This document shows, in pieces, positions 8,971 through 18,826 of a DNA stretch of 64,000 bases. The translations under genes were made by a program, and so were the position numbers. Below the pieces are notes generated by a model. The model ran no database searches, was not told the origin of the DNA, and saw only the letters and a list, made by a program, of their open reading frames with translations. The stretch comes from Clostridium punense (lineage in GTDB: Bacteria > Bacillota > Clostridia > Clostridiales > Clostridiaceae), in assembly GCF_017874425.1 (NCBI RefSeq), contig NZ_JAGGLL010000009.1, positions 62,001 to 126,000 on the forward strand. The letters are read 5' to 3'. Every line of letters begins with the position of its first letter. The stretch's first letter is position 1.

Positions 8971-9984
8971 GTTTTTCAAAAGGTATTGTATACTTACAGT
9001 TGTTCCCTCTCCTACCATAGATGTTATTTTAAATTCATGATTAAGTTTTTTTGCAATAGTAGCGCATAAATATAGCCCGATTCCAGTTGAATCTCTATTT
9101 AGCCTACCATTTTCCCCAGTAAAAAAGGGTTCTAAAACCCTATCTATGTCACTGTTAGGAATCCCTATTCCTTCATCTATTATTTTTAAAGTTACATGAG
9201 CTTTACTAATTCTTTCAACTTTAAAAGTAATGATCTTAGCTGAACTCTTTTCAGCTGAGTATTTTATAGCATTGGAAACCACTTGTTCTATAATAAACTC
9301 ATTCCATTTTTCATCAGATAATACCACAGCATCAATATCTCCTTCAACCTTTGGAAGCAAATTATTATATAGAAATAAATTCTTATTTCTTTTAATAACT
9401 TTATTAATACTAAAATATAAATTAACAGTTGTGGGCATATAGTCTTTGGAGAATTCTTCGAGCCGTATTAAGTTTAAAAGATTTTGGAGATTGTTGAATA
9501 TAATATTATTTTCATTTTTTAAAGAACTCAAATCTCTCTCAGTAATATAGTTCTGGTTAATTCTTTGAAATATTAAATCTTGAACAGTTATAGGGGTTTT
9601 TAAATTATGTACCCATTGGCCTAATAGCCTATTTTTTAAATTCCTTTCAATCTTCAAATCATTAATTTCTTTCATATAACTATCATGTATCTCTTCCATT
9701 TTAGAAATTAAGTTTTTTTGCTCATTTGTTAGTAGCATATCTTTATACTTAGGATTATTTGTCCTATTCTCAATTTTTTTATTGAAGTTATAATATCTAT
9801 AAAACTCTATTATCCCAAATACAAATACTAATGAAGTTGATATTACCATAGGGTATAAGAACTCAACATTATGGTCTACTGTACTATATACAAACAAAAG
9901 GATAAATAATGTATTCAAAAAGAATAACAGAAAAAATAGTATCTTATCTTTTACAAAATTATAAATAATATCTTTACTCATCAT
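8968..9984 (-). CDS. BceS-like intramembrane-sensing histidine kinase
   Basis: 338 aa. Two TM helices (about 14-33 and 43-62) are joined by a very short external loop, so there is no sensor domain. This is the hallmark of kinases that sense through a partner BceAB transporter. The phosphoacceptor is His126 in QWVHNLKTP. The ATPase domain shows the N box (NAIKYSAEKS), G1 (DEGIGIP), the F box (EPFFTG) and G2 (STGIGLYL). The start overlaps the 3' end of the response-regulator gene by 11 bp, so the two are coupled. It should phosphorylate the regulator at 9974 when the transporter meets its peptide. Confidence 0.9.
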   Translation of the reverse strand: MMSKDIIYNFVKDKILFFLLFFLNTLFILLFVYSTVDHNVEFLYPMVISTSLVFVFGIIEFYRYYNFNKKIENRTNNPKYKDMLLTNEQKNLISKMEEIHDSYMKEINDLKIERNLKNRLLGQWVHNLKTPITVQDLIFQRINQNYITERDLSSLKNENNIIFNNLQNLLNLIRLEEFSKDYMPTTVNLYFSINKVIKRNKNLFLYNNLLPKVEGDIDAVVLSDEKWNEFIIEQVVSNAIKYSAEKSSAKIITFKVERISKAHVTLKIIDEGIGIPNSDIDRVLEPFFTGENGRLNRDSTGIGLYLCATIAKKLNHEFKITSMVGEGTTVSIQYLLKN

Positions 9985-10696
9985 AACTACCTACTTGTCC
10001 TACCCTTAAGTTTGATACATCTAAAGAATAGCCTACTCCCCGTTTGGTTTTTATAATATCTACTAATCCAACTTCCTTAAGTCTTTGCTTGATTCTAGTC
10101 ATATTAACAGTTAAAGTATTATCATCAACAAATATATCATTATCCCATAACTCACTTAGCAATTCTTCACGTCTTACTATTCTATCTTTATTTATTGTCA
10201 GCATCTTAATAATTTTAAACTCATTTTTTGTAAGTTCAATAGTTTTCTCTCTAAAGATTAAAGTTAAGTTATTTTCATTTAGGGTGTAGCAATCATTAAT
10301 AATTAGAATTTCTTCATGATTTTTTCTTTCCTCGCTATTAACTCTTCTTAAAATTGTTTTTATTTTAGCCATAAGTATATCCATAGAAAATGGTTTAGTA
10401 ATATAATCATCTGCACCAAACTCCAGTCCCATTACCTGATCCATCACAGTATCTCTTGAAGAAATAATAATTATTGGTATTGTCATAGTTCTACGTATAG
10501 TTCGGCATATATAAAAGCCATCATAATAAGGCAAATTTATATCTAACAGGATTAAATCTGGTTTTATAACCTGGACCTGTTCTAAAATATTCTTAAAATT
10601 ATCAGTTTCATAAACCTCATAACTATACCTTTCCAATTCTTCTTTGACCAATTTTCTTAAACTATGGTTATCTTCAATTATAAATATTTTGCTCAT
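9974..10696 (-). CDS. BceR-like OmpR-family response regulator
   Basis: 240 aa. The receiver domain has an acidic pocket (IEDN near residues 7-10), phosphoacceptor Asp52 in LLDINLP, Thr/Ser near SSRD and Lys in TKPF. It is followed by a winged-helix DNA-binding domain from about 135 (ELTKNEFKIIKML, RGVGYSL). It is the first gene of the RR-HK-ABC-permease module. Expected action is to bind upstream of the ABC genes and induce them on antibiotic stress. The target is inferred from gene order. Confidence 0.92.
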   Translation of the reverse strand: MSKIFIIEDNHSLRKLVKEELERYSYEVYETDNFKNILEQVQVIKPDLILLDINLPYYDGFYICRTIRRTMTIPIIIISSRDTVMDQVMGLEFGADDYITKPFSMDILMAKIKTILRRVNSEERKNHEEILIINDCYTLNENNLTLIFREKTIELTKNEFKIIKMLTINKDRIVRREELLSELWDNDIFVDDNTLTVNMTRIKQRLKEVGLVDIIKTKRGVGYSLDVSNLRVGQVGSYDE

Positions 10697-10802
10697 ATTA
10701 CCACCTACTGTTCAATATGTTACTATTCTTATTTCTTTTCAAAATTTAATAATCCTCTTTTCAAGGCTTTACTTTTTTATAATAAAATTGCTTATGTAAT
10801 TT

Positions 10803-10840
10803 ATAAAAATAAAAGACCCAAGGTTTTACCCTTAAGTCTT
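10803..10840 (-). terminator. Terminator after the 87-aa membrane protein gene
   Basis: Minus strand: AAGACTTAAGG and CCTTGGGTCTT form an 11-bp stem, including two G-U pairs, followed by TTTATTTTT. Confidence 0.7.
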
Positions 10841-10854
10841 TCCCACATGTTTCT

Positions 10855-11118
10855 TTACAATCTTACCTTATTTCTTCTACTAAAACCTTTTACAGCCACA
10901 ATGAAAAGTAGAGTTACTGCACAGATTCCAAAACTTACATCTACAGCTCTTTGCCCAGATTGTTGTAAGTAGTTATATATTGGGTACTTAGTTCCGTACA
11001 TAGCACAACCACTACAAAATACCACCATAACTAAATTTATTACTTGTTTATTTTTGATAAATTTATACCCATAGTATAAAATTAAACCAACTAAGACCGC
11101 CATTAGTCCTATGTCCAT
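10855..11118 (-). CDS. Small membrane protein of unknown function
   Basis: 87 aa from the ATG at 11118, which has GAGGTG 9 nt upstream. A GTG 12 bp earlier is possible but less well placed. There are three hydrophobic segments (about 5-20, 27-45 and 60-80) and a basic C-terminus (RRNKVRL), suggesting an integral membrane protein. I do not recognise a family. It lies in front of the Bce-like module but is separated from it by a terminator, so a joint role is not supported. Confidence 0.6.
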   Translation of the reverse strand: MDIGLMAVLVGLILYYGYKFIKNKQVINLVMVVFCSGCAMYGTKYPIYNYLQQSGQRAVDVSFGICAVTLLFIVAVKGFSRRNKVRL

Positions 11119-11333
11119 AGTAATTTTCACCTCTTCTCTCTTATAATATACCCTTAATACCCTTAGAAACTTTAATTTGATTTCATATTATAATTGTAAC
11201 ATAATCCATATACATTTCAAGTATATCTTTACTGTTTTTACATATAATGTATTACTTTCAATCACATATGCCTTATACTCTTAAAGTTTAAGTTATATAT
11301 TAAGAAAGAGAAAAATCATTTTAGTAAATAAGT

Positions 11334-11560
11334 TTATTCAACTTGGAATTTTTCTAAGTCCCTTGGAATACGAACTCCCGAAAAAATCCATGATATTTCA
11401 TTAAGTACTACTTCTTCAGTTTTACTAAGCAGTATAGGCATTAGATAAGGATTTTTTATATTAGCATCCCTTGCTATTGCTGCAGCTTGCTCTGCAGCAA
11501 TATGAACACCATCAATAACTGCAAAATCAGCATTTGAAACCTTACTTATAATTTTTTTCT
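11334..11560 (-). pseudogene. Orphan coding fragment of an unidentified protein
   Basis: The minus strand reads about 70 residues of protein-like sequence (NADFAVIDGVHIAAEQAAAI ... WIFSGVRIPRDLEKFQVE) ending at a TAA at 11336-11334. It has no start codon or ribosome site of its own. Its upstream end runs into the 3' end of the methyltransferase gene in another frame. It looks like the C-terminal remnant of a gene cut by deletion. I do not recognise the family. Confidence 0.45.
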
Positions 11561-12349
11561 GCAGATAAGCAATCCATGATTACTAATTCCTAACAGGCTT
11601 TTTTCCCTGCTCATTGTTACACTATAGTCATTCCATAATTTATAATTTTCATCATTTAGCTCATTAATAGAATTTCTTAATAAAGAGCTTATACCATCAG
11701 TTGCTACATGATCTATAATATCAACATTAAATCTACTCATAAACTCCTCAATTTCTATAGGAGTTGTAAAAAAGCCTACTGTATAAAAACATTGCTCCCC
11801 ACCTTCTTTGCAATAGCCTTTGCTTAATATTTCTTCAACAAAAGTTGAACTAAAATATTCTCTTTGGTGAGCCATTACCACATGAATTATATAGTGCTTG
11901 TTGATATACGCAATTGCTAAAGTTCCCCCTGGTTTTAATACTCTTAATGATTCTTCAATACACTTTATTCTTTGTTCTTCATTAGTAAGATGATACATTG
12001 GTCCAAGACAAGTTACCACGTCAAAGGTTTCCGATTCATATCTACTTAAATCAGTGGCATCAACTACAGCAGTTAATATGTCCATTTTAGTATTACTTAT
12101 TTTTATTTTTTCATCAATAATATCTACATGTTTTGGTGTTAAGTCTGTGGCAACCACAGAATTACCCCTTTCTCCATAGTAAAAGGAATATGCCCCTGTT
12201 CCCGCTCCTAACTCAAGGATCTTATGCTCTTTCGAAATATAGTCATTTAAAATTGTTGTTGTAACATGAAACTCAATTTTCCTTGAACTATCTAAAACTA
12301 GTCTATTATCTTCATCATACTTATCGTAAAAACTTATAACATCTCCCAT
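11546..12349 (-). CDS. Class I SAM-dependent methyltransferase
   Basis: 267 aa. Motif I is ILELGAGTGAYSFYYG (about residues 41-56), followed by the acidic residue of VVATDLTP, motif II VVTCLGPMYHL (about 108-118) and the post-motif LRVLKPGGTLAIAYI. This is a Rossmann-type methyltransferase of the UbiE/Methyltransf_11 kind acting on a small molecule or protein. The substrate is unknown. The start is supported by GGGGGA upstream. The last bases overlap an orphan gene fragment in another frame, suggesting the 3' junction is a deletion scar. Confidence 0.88.
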   Translation of the reverse strand: MGDVISFYDKYDEDNRLVLDSSRKIEFHVTTTILNDYISKEHKILELGAGTGAYSFYYGERGNSVVATDLTPKHVDIIDEKIKISNTKMDILTAVVDATDLSRYESETFDVVTCLGPMYHLTNEEQRIKCIEESLRVLKPGGTLAIAYINKHYIIHVVMAHQREYFSSTFVEEILSKGYCKEGGEQCFYTVGFFTTPIEIEEFMSRFNVDIIDHVATDGISSLLRNSINELNDENYKLWNDYSVTMSREKSLLGISNHGLLICRKKL

Positions 12350-12549
12350 ATGCTCATTCCCCCAATTTTTACATATATATTAGCAGAACTGTTAGGTTCC
12401 TATACTGTTGACTATACTATTTGCTAAGTGTACACCACTCTAACTTTTCAAAGTATTCCAAATACTACACATTCACCTCCTAATAGAATATTAATTTTAA
12501 GTTCACGACTCTATATTCCACAAATTGTATTCAATTCCTCTTTTTACAA

Positions 12550-12590
12550 CAAAAACCTACATAGTCATAAGACATATGTAGGTTAAAAAT
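12550..12590 (-). terminator. Terminator after chemoreceptor gene
   Basis: Minus strand: AACCTACATA and TATGTAGGTT are separated by an 11-nt loop and followed by TTTTGTTG, immediately after the stop at 12598. Confidence 0.75.
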
Positions 12591-12597
12591 ATAATAG

Positions 12598-14298
12598 TTA
12601 AAGTTTAAATTTATTTGCGTGGTCTAACATTTCACTTGTCATACTACTTAATTCATCTGCAGTTGCCGCGACTTCCTCTGACGATGCGCTCATTTCCTCT
12701 GCTGTTGCAGCTATCTCTTCTGAAGATGCAGAAACCTCTTGAGCTATTGAAGATGAGGTCTCTACCTTTTCAAAGATAACTTCCTTTTCATTGCTTACAT
12801 TATTTGATGTGGAACTAATCCCTCGTATCTCTTGTGATATTTCATCTATAGAAGTATTAATGATTTTAAATGAGTTTACAACTCTATTGATATCTTCAAG
12901 TTGATTGTTAAACTTACTTCCTATAATTTCAGTATTGTCTACTATTAAGGCAGTTTCTTTTGAAATATTTTCTACCATAACACTAATGGACTCAGATGAA
13001 ACTCTTGATTGTCCCGCAAGCTTTCCAATTTCATCAGCTACAACTGAAAATCCTTTTCCCGATTCCCCTGCCCTGGCTGCCTCTATTGCTGCATTAAGCG
13101 CTAGTAGGTTAGTTTGATTAGCAACTCCATTTATCACATTGGATATTTCATTAATCTGCTTTATATCTTTTCCAAGATTAAGTATCTTTAATTTAAAACT
13201 ATCAAAAGAACTTTTCATTTCATTAACAGAATTTATTAAACTCTCCATATTTGTATTGCTTTCAGTTGCTCTAATATTTATATTAGTAGAATTATTTTCT
13301 ATAGCTTTTATTGAATGTACAATCTGATCTAAAGCTTGTCCGAAGTTATTAAATAAACCCGAAATATCTGATAAATCCAGAGCCTGCATACCAGTGCCTT
13401 GGGCAACATCCTGAACAGCATTTGCTACACTTTCTGATGAAGCAGACATTTCCTTGGATACAGAAGCAAGGGTCATTGAATTGTTATGTAATTGCTCAGA
13501 TTTATTTTTTATTTCTAAAATAAGTTCTCTCATACTAGCGGTCATAATGTTTATATCTGATGCAATTTCTCCTATCTCATCATTAGAGGTTATAGAACAC
13601 TTTTTACTTAAGTCACCTGAAGCTAAACTTCTCAGGACTTCTAGTATATTTTTTATATTCTTATTAATGACATTTGCAAAAATAATAATTATTAAGAATG
13701 CTATTATAAGTGTTATGAAAGTTAATCCAATGTTCTTATACATTAAATTCTTTATCTTTAGATTTACACTATCTTTTTCTACACCTGTGAACCAGATTCC
13801 GATGACCTTACCTTCCTTATCTTTAATAGGTACGTACTTTGCCAAGTATTTTGTGTCCACAACAATTGCCTCACCAATAAAGTCTTTTCCTTGATTAATT
13901 ACTACATCAGCAACTTCACTAGAAACCTTAGTTCCAACGGCCCTTTTTCCCTCTTTTAAAACGTTAGTAGCTACCCTTGTATCCTTCATGAATATTGTAG
14001 CAGGTGAATTTGTAGCTGACTTAAATTCATCCACAAATTCAGTATCTCCACTTATGAGAATACTACCTTTGAAAAGCTTGTCCCCTTCAATACTCCATTG
14101 TCCTGGATATTTTTTATCTAGCATGCTATATCCTAAATTAATATTAGAATTTAACTGACTATAAACACTCTCATCAACAGTTTTTGTAGTTTCATAGAAA
14201 ACAAGGATTAGCATTGCTATACTAAGAAATAGTAGTAATGAGATGTTAATTAGCAATATTTTATTCCTGAGATTTAGTTTTAATTTTTTATTAGTCAT
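12598..14298 (-). CDS. Methyl-accepting chemotaxis protein with a single Cache domain
   Basis: 566 aa. TM1 is about 13-32. An extracellular sCache_3-like sensor spans about 36-180, containing [22 protein letters not shown]2 is about 186-208. HAMP is about 210-262, and the long cytoplasmic coiled coil carries the signalling tip around [18 protein letters not shown]. The C-terminal end is rich in methylation-type EE/AS repeats ([21 protein letters not shown]). It senses a small ligand outside the cell and controls CheA. The ligand is unknown. No other chemotaxis gene is in the window, so it acts with a system encoded elsewhere. The start follows GGGAGG. Confidence 0.93.
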   Translation of the reverse strand: MTNKKLKLNLRNKILLINISLLLFLSIAMLILVFYETTKTVDESVYSQLNSNINLGYSMLDKKYPGQWSIEGDKLFKGSILISGDTEFVDEFKSATNSPATIFMKDTRVATNVLKEGKRAVGTKVSSEVADVVINQGKDFIGEAIVVDTKYLAKYVPIKDKEGKVIGIWFTGVEKDSVNLKIKNLMYKNIGLTFITLIIAFLIIIIFANVINKNIKNILEVLRSLASGDLSKKCSITSNDEIGEIASDINIMTASMRELILEIKNKSEQLHNNSMTLASVSKEMSASSESVANAVQDVAQGTGMQALDLSDISGLFNNFGQALDQIVHSIKAIENNSTNINIRATESNTNMESLINSVNEMKSSFDSFKLKILNLGKDIKQINEISNVINGVANQTNLLALNAAIEAARAGESGKGFSVVADEIGKLAGQSRVSSESISVMVENISKETALIVDNTEIIGSKFNNQLEDINRVVNSFKIINTSIDEISQEIRGISSTSNNVSNEKEVIFEKVETSSSIAQEVSASSEEIAATAEEMSASSEEVAATADELSSMTSEMLDHANKFKL

Positions 14299-14751
14299 AT
14301 AAATCCCTCCCTATACAATTAACCTTTTACACTTTAGATATAACTTTTAACATTTTAATCTTAAGTGTTTTTTATTAATGGAATCATCTTTAAAGCGTCT
14401 TTACATAAGAGGCTTTAAAGTAAAATCACTATACCTTATTTTCGATACATTCAACTAAGAGTTAAGGTAAAAATACCCAAACTTCTTGAGCCTTACTTTA
14501 AATCAGTCGTAACTAATTAGTCTTGTTTTTTATCTATGGTTTATATCCAGTTCAATGGACCATACTTCTTTCTACTTTCTTTGCAAGTGATTACTTTATT
14601 ACTTAAGAAAGCCTCTATAACTACTAATTATTTCTGTGGTTTAAAAAAGCTATGGATAAGTATTAACCACAGCTCATCTAGCTTATTGTTTTTATTACAT
14701 ACTAGAAAATTTTTTCTTATTTTAATTTAAATGTTAAAATATAAGTAAAAC

Positions 14752-15702
14752 TTACTTTGATATTTTTGCTGAATCAGATACAACAGCTTTTTCTGGAAGA
14801 AGAAACTGAATATATCTAATTAATACATATATTACTATAGCAACTGCTACTATCTCTTGAAACTTTACTAGGTATTGTAAAAAGCTAATACCTTGACCTG
14901 ATTTATTTAAAAATCCGTTAGTTAACTTCATTGAAATTCCACTTATTATAAGAGGAAATGTGAATCCAGAATAGCTTGGATAGAATTTTAATTTTAAAAG
15001 ACTAAACATTTTAATAATAACTGCTACATACATAAAAATAGATAATGCCATTAAAAACCAAACTATCGCCATAGTTTTATTTTGAAATGAATTCATATAA
15101 CCAGCTAATAATAGACTTGCTGGCGCCGCAAATATAGCAAGAGTAGGTAAGGTTGGTTCTGGCATTTCCTTAACCTTTAACACCCTGTAGATAACTATTG
15201 GTAAAAGTATTAAGTAAGTTATAAAGCCAAACCAAAAACATACTTTTCCTACAGCTGCCATTGCATAAGAAGGCCCTGTTACACTTGCTACCACAATCCC
15301 CACATAAACTATAAACCAAGATGGAAACACTTGCTTAATTTTAAAACTTAGTATAAACTTCTTCGTAAACCATAAAATTAATACAATATGCATAGCCAAT
15401 CCTATAATCCATATAGCGTAAGCTAGTTGTGAAGCATAAGGTTTAACATAAGTTGACAATATCATTATAGCCATAGTAGCGGTTGGAAAGACACTAGCTA
15501 CCACAGGATTATCTAAGGCTTCTGCTACCCCCTTAGGATGCTTTATAATCTTTGCAATCATTAAAATAAGTATTAAAGCTGATACAGTCCCAAATATGTT
15601 ACGATAAACTTCTCCATAGGATTGCACAAGGTTACCTGTAGCTGCCAATCCTAACATAAGTCCCACTATTGGAACTGGGAACTTTTTTAAAATTTCATTC
15701 AT
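14752..15702 (-). CDS. TDT/SLAC1-family transporter (TehA-like)
   Basis: 316 aa, almost entirely hydrophobic with about ten TM helices. It begins MNEILKKFPVPIVGLMLGLA, typical of tellurite-resistance/dicarboxylate transporter (TDT) proteins, which move anions or C4-dicarboxylates across the membrane. The AGYMNSFQNK and PTATMAIMIL regions fit the family's repeated-helix pattern. The substrate cannot be assigned. The start follows AGGGGGA. Upstream is repeat copy C; the 450-bp gap 14299-14751 below it shows no gene or strong signal. Confidence 0.8.
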   Translation of the reverse strand: MNEILKKFPVPIVGLMLGLAATGNLVQSYGEVYRNIFGTVSALILILMIAKIIKHPKGVAEALDNPVVASVFPTATMAIMILSTYVKPYASQLAYAIWIIGLAMHIVLILWFTKKFILSFKIKQVFPSWFIVYVGIVVASVTGPSYAMAAVGKVCFWFGFITYLILLPIVIYRVLKVKEMPEPTLPTLAIFAAPASLLLAGYMNSFQNKTMAIVWFLMALSIFMYVAVIIKMFSLLKLKFYPSYSGFTFPLIISGISMKLTNGFLNKSGQGISFLQYLVKFQEIVAVAIVIYVLIRYIQFLLPEKAVVSDSAKISK

Positions 15703-15881
15703 TAAAGCTTTCCCCCTATAATAAAACTTTTTAAACTTTTTAAAATTTTCACAAACCCCGCCAATAGTATAACATATGTAATCGTATTCGATTTATTGCC
15801 TTTTTCAATAATTAAAGCTGTATCAATAGATTTTGTCTATTTGTAACCTTAAATTATATAAACTATAATAACAGTTGTGTA

Positions 15882-16094
15882 AGGTACCTGAAAATAAGTA
15901 ACAAGTCAAAGATATGAAGGATATTTTGGGCTCACAAGCAAGCTTGTGTTCACGAGCAAGTTTGTGTTCACAAGCTTGCTTGTGCAGACAAGGAAACAGG
16001 TTCCGCGGATAGCAGCGCTATCTAAGGGTTCTATTGATGCAGCATAACACAAAATAGGCTAGGATACCGACTTACTTACTTTTTGAAGCTGCCT
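15882..16094 (+). repeat. Dispersed inverted-repeat element, copy C (family 1, longest)
   Basis: 213 bp. It carries three tandem 18-bp hairpin units starting at 15933, 15951 and 15969, against two in copy A, one in B and D, and none in F. The middle unit (CACGAGCAAGTTTGTG) keeps pairing through G-U pairs. The right terminus lies 36 bp before the start of the next gene, so it is probably transcribed in that gene's leader or contributes to its promoter. Confidence 0.85.
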
Positions 16095-16130
16095 TAGTTT
16101 AACATATTTGAAAAAATGGGGGATTATATA

Positions 16131-16619
16131 ATGGATTTGATAAATACAAAAGACTTTACAAAGGAAGAAATTCTTGAAATGGTTCAAGCTAATGCAGAAG
16201 GGCTTTTTAGAAGTGGTACATTCTTTTGCAGTGAGGCAGTAGTACAAACTATCAATGAGTTATTAGGTAAACCTTATGATGAAAGTATAGTTAAAATGGC
16301 TAGTGGCTTTCCTATAGGAATGGGTAAGGCTGGATGTCTATGTGGAGCAGTTTCAGGTGGTCAAATGGCCTTAGGTATGGTGTATGGTAGAGTTCAAGGG
16401 GAGCCTATGCAAGATAAGATGTTTGAAAAAGCTAAGGGACTTCACGATTATATAAAAACCGAGTACAAGTCAACTTGCTGTAGAGTAATCACAAAAGAGT
16501 GGGCAGGAGATAATTTTAAAAGCCCTGAAAGAAAGAACCACTGTATTACAATCACAGGAAGAGTTGCAAGATGGATTGCTAACGAACTTATAGAAGATGG
16601 ACAAATCCAAGTAAAATAA
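16131..16619 (+). CDS. C_GCAxxG_C_C family (putative redox-active) protein
   Basis: 162 aa. The cysteine pattern of the family is visible: Cys in FFCSEAV, GCLCGAVSGG, STCCR and NHC. These proteins are thought to be redox-active and bind a metal or form disulfides; the biochemical role is not established. I place the start at ATG 16131, because GGGGGA lies 7 nt before it. An in-frame ATG at 16116 has no ribosome site. It directly follows repeat copy C and is followed by its own terminator, so it is monocistronic. Confidence 0.85.
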   Translation: MDLINTKDFTKEEILEMVQANAEGLFRSGTFFCSEAVVQTINELLGKPYDESIVKMASGFPIGMGKAGCLCGAVSGGQMALGMVYGRVQGEPMQDKMFEKAKGLHDYIKTEYKSTCCRVITKEWAGDNFKSPERKNHCITITGRVARWIANELIEDGQIQVK

Positions 16620-16639
16620 AAACTTATAAAAAAATATTA

Positions 16640-16685
16640 CCCTCTATAGATTAGTAAAAATCAAATCTATAGAGGGCTTTAATTT
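16640..16685 (+). terminator. Terminator of the C_GCAxxG_C_C gene
   Basis: A perfect 13-bp stem CCCTCTATAGATT/AATCTATAGAGGG is followed by CTTTAATTT. Confidence 0.85.
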
Positions 16686-16718
16686 AGCATTAAAATTACT
16701 CAACTATTAATAATGGAT

Positions 16719-16752
16719 AAATCCACATATAAATAATTTATATATGGATTTT
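16719..16752. terminator. Hairpin, possible terminator for the AAA ATPase gene
   Basis: AATCCACATATAAA and TTTATATATGGATT pair with one mismatch around a short loop, beyond the stop codon of the minus-strand gene at 16801. The T-tract is weak. Confidence 0.4.
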
Positions 16753-16800
16753 ACACATAGTCCTGTGGAAATGTAGTGAAAGTTTCACAAAAGCCCTATG

Positions 16801-17559
16801 TTAATCCTCATCATCAATAAGTATATCTATCATCTTATCTGTATTATTAATGAAACTCTTCATTAGCTGATAGTGCTCTGTTTCTTCATATTCTCTGACC
16901 TTTATATCATCTTTAATTTCATATATAATGGAGTCAGGATAAGCCATTATAATTGGAGAGTGGGTTGCTATAATAAACTGTGATCTTTCTTTCACTAATT
17001 CATGTATCCTGGATATCATAGCCATCTGTCTTGCAGGAGATAATGCTGCCTCCGGTTCATCCAAAATGTACAAACCTTTGCTACCGAATCTATTCATAAG
17101 CACCGAAAAAAAGGACTCTCCATGAGATTGATTATGAAGAGATTTTCCTCCATATGAAGATATTAATCCAGGCACTTCTCTATCAAGTTCATCAATATTA
17201 GTTGCAAGATTATAGAAACTCTCCGCCCTTAGAAAGAATCCATTTTCAGGCTTTTTTACCCCTTTAATTAGCTTTATATTATTATATAATTCTGAATGCG
17301 TATCCATAGATGCGAAGTTAAAATTAATGGTTCCCCCTTCTGGATTGAATCCATATGCAGTGGCTACAGCCTCTAAAATAGTGGACTTTCCTGTGCCATT
17401 TTCCCCTACAATAAAAGTAACTTTAGGATGAAACTCCAAACTTGTTAGATTCTTTATTACTGGCAAACAGTAGGGGTACTTTGAAAAGGATTCTACATTA
17501 TCTCTTTTAAGTTCAACACTTCTTAAAAATTGATTACGCTTCAATGTGCTTATATCCAT
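16801..17559 (-). CDS. AAA/ABC-type ATPase (RecF/SMC-like, predicted ATP-binding protein)
   Basis: 252 aa. Walker A is GENGTGKST (about residues 51-59), the signature-like segment is SHGESFFSVL (about 148-157), Walker B is YILDEPEAAL and the switch histidine is in IIATHSPIIM. No long coiled coil or extra domain is present, so this is a compact stand-alone ATPase. Such proteins occur alone or with a nuclease partner in defence or repair systems. No partner gene is adjacent here, so its role is open. The start follows TAGGAG. Confidence 0.8.
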   Translation of the reverse strand: MDISTLKRNQFLRSVELKRDNVESFSKYPYCLPVIKNLTSLEFHPKVTFIVGENGTGKSTILEAVATAYGFNPEGGTINFNFASMDTHSELYNNIKLIKGVKKPENGFFLRAESFYNLATNIDELDREVPGLISSYGGKSLHNQSHGESFFSVLMNRFGSKGLYILDEPEAALSPARQMAMISRIHELVKERSQFIIATHSPIIMAYPDSIIYEIKDDIKVREYEETEHYQLMKSFINNTDKMIDILIDDED

Positions 17560-17717
17560 ATTTATAACTCCTAATATATTATTTCTATAACAATCTTAAT
17601 TATAGCATATTAAAGTTTCAATTAACTTCTCATGTGTCCTTACATTTTCTACTGCTTTACAAAACGCTATAAGTTATTTTTCTATATATAATACATGATT
17701 TATTTATAATAAAAAAA

Positions 17718-18329
17718 CTACCTGCCAGTTTTCTTTACTTTGCTCTCTTCCTTAGGAATGTGCCAAAGAAAATATCTTTTTGTATATTGTCTTGTATCAA
17801 TAGTTATTAGCTCTCCATCTTTTTCAAAAATAAAGGCTGAACCCATTTGCTCATTAAAAGTCCATCCTTTTTCCTTCATAAATTCTTTCATAACTTTATA
17901 GCTTTCTACATCTGATTTAATTTCTGAAATGTATCTATCAGGTGTATTAGAGTATTTCACGTATTTGGCATTGCTAAATTCAAGCTTTATTATGGATGAT
18001 ATCAAAGGTGCCGGATTTCCTTCTTGGAATATAACTCTTCCATAAACCCCTAGAATAAATCCTAATACAGAGAAAATTACTATAATAGTAGTAATAACCG
18101 TACAAATTTTACTTTTTATTTTTTTCATCAGTTTAATTTCACTGATATCTGAAATATCTTTATTATTTTGGCATTCATGTGGTAGTTCCATTATCATATC
18201 ATCATATAAATCCTTACATAGCTCACATTTATTTAGATGTTCTTCTATTAATTCATTGCTACCTTCACTTGTCAGGTTATCGATATATAATGGCAGTAAG
18301 TCTCCTATTACGTCACATTTTACATCCAT
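17718..18329 (-). CDS. Anti-sigma factor with zinc-finger (zf-HC2) domain
   Basis: 203 aa. The N-terminal zinc-binding anti-sigma domain has HLNKCELCKDLYD (about residues 31-43) with the upstream Cys of DVKCDV. One TM segment lies at about 77-97, followed by an extracellular domain of about 100 residues with no recognised family. Its gene overlaps the 3' end of the ECF sigma gene by 10 bp, the usual arrangement of a sigma and its membrane-bound inhibitor. A signal sensed outside would release the sigma factor. The signal and regulon are unknown. Confidence 0.85.
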   Translation of the reverse strand: MDVKCDVIGDLLPLYIDNLTSEGSNELIEEHLNKCELCKDLYDDMIMELPHECQNNKDISDISEIKLMKKIKSKICTVITTIIVIFSVLGFILGVYGRVIFQEGNPAPLISSIIKLEFSNAKYVKYSNTPDRYISEIKSDVESYKVMKEFMKEKGWTFNEQMGSAFIFEKDGELITIDTRQYTKRYFLWHIPKEESKVKKTGR

Positions 18330-18826
18330 TTAACTTCCTCCCCTCTTAAAATTTCCTGAAGTTTTTGTTTTCCCCTGAAGAAGGTAATCCTTGCCCAGTT
18401 CTCACTTTGTGATAAAATTTCCCCTATTTCTTTAAAACTTAGTTCATTTAAACCTCTAAGAATAACCACTTGTTTATATGGCTCTTTCAACTTCATAATT
18501 AAGCTCAGCAAAAGTTTCTCTTCCTCCTTCTTTTCTAAAATTATTTCAGGAGTTTTGTAATTTATTGCATATTCACCCTTCTCACTAAATTCTTCACTCT
18601 TAGTATAAGGATTCTTTTTAATATATTTATAATGCACATGCTTTGCTATTTGATATAGCCAAGTTTTTACTTTAGATTTACCTTGAAAGAGATGAATGGA
18701 TTTAAAAGCCTGAAAAAAGGTTTCTTGCACTAACTCCTCGGCTAAGGAATTATCATTTGTTAGATAAAATAGATATTTAAATATTTCCTTTGAATGAAGT
18801 CTGTACAATGCATCAAATTCCTTCAA
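18320..18826 (-). CDS. ECF-type RNA polymerase sigma factor
   Basis: 168 aa. Region 2 is LYRLHSKEIFKYLFYLTN...AEELVQETFFQAF, binding core polymerase and the -10 element. Region 4 is LKEPYKQVVILRGLNELSFKEIGEIL..., with the helix-turn-helix at about 130-160. I place the start at the TTG at 18826, preceded at the right distance by AAAGGGGGAG; a longer reading from another TTG at 18844 would put that site inside the gene. It is co-transcribed with the overlapping anti-sigma gene. Confidence 0.88.
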   Translation of the reverse strand: MKEFDALYRLHSKEIFKYLFYLTNDNSLAEELVQETFFQAFKSIHLFQGKSKVKTWLYQIAKHVHYKYIKKNPYTKSEEFSEKGEYAINYKTPEIILEKKEEEKLLLSLIMKLKEPYKQVVILRGLNELSFKEIGEILSQSENWARITFFRGKQKLQEILRGEEVKWM

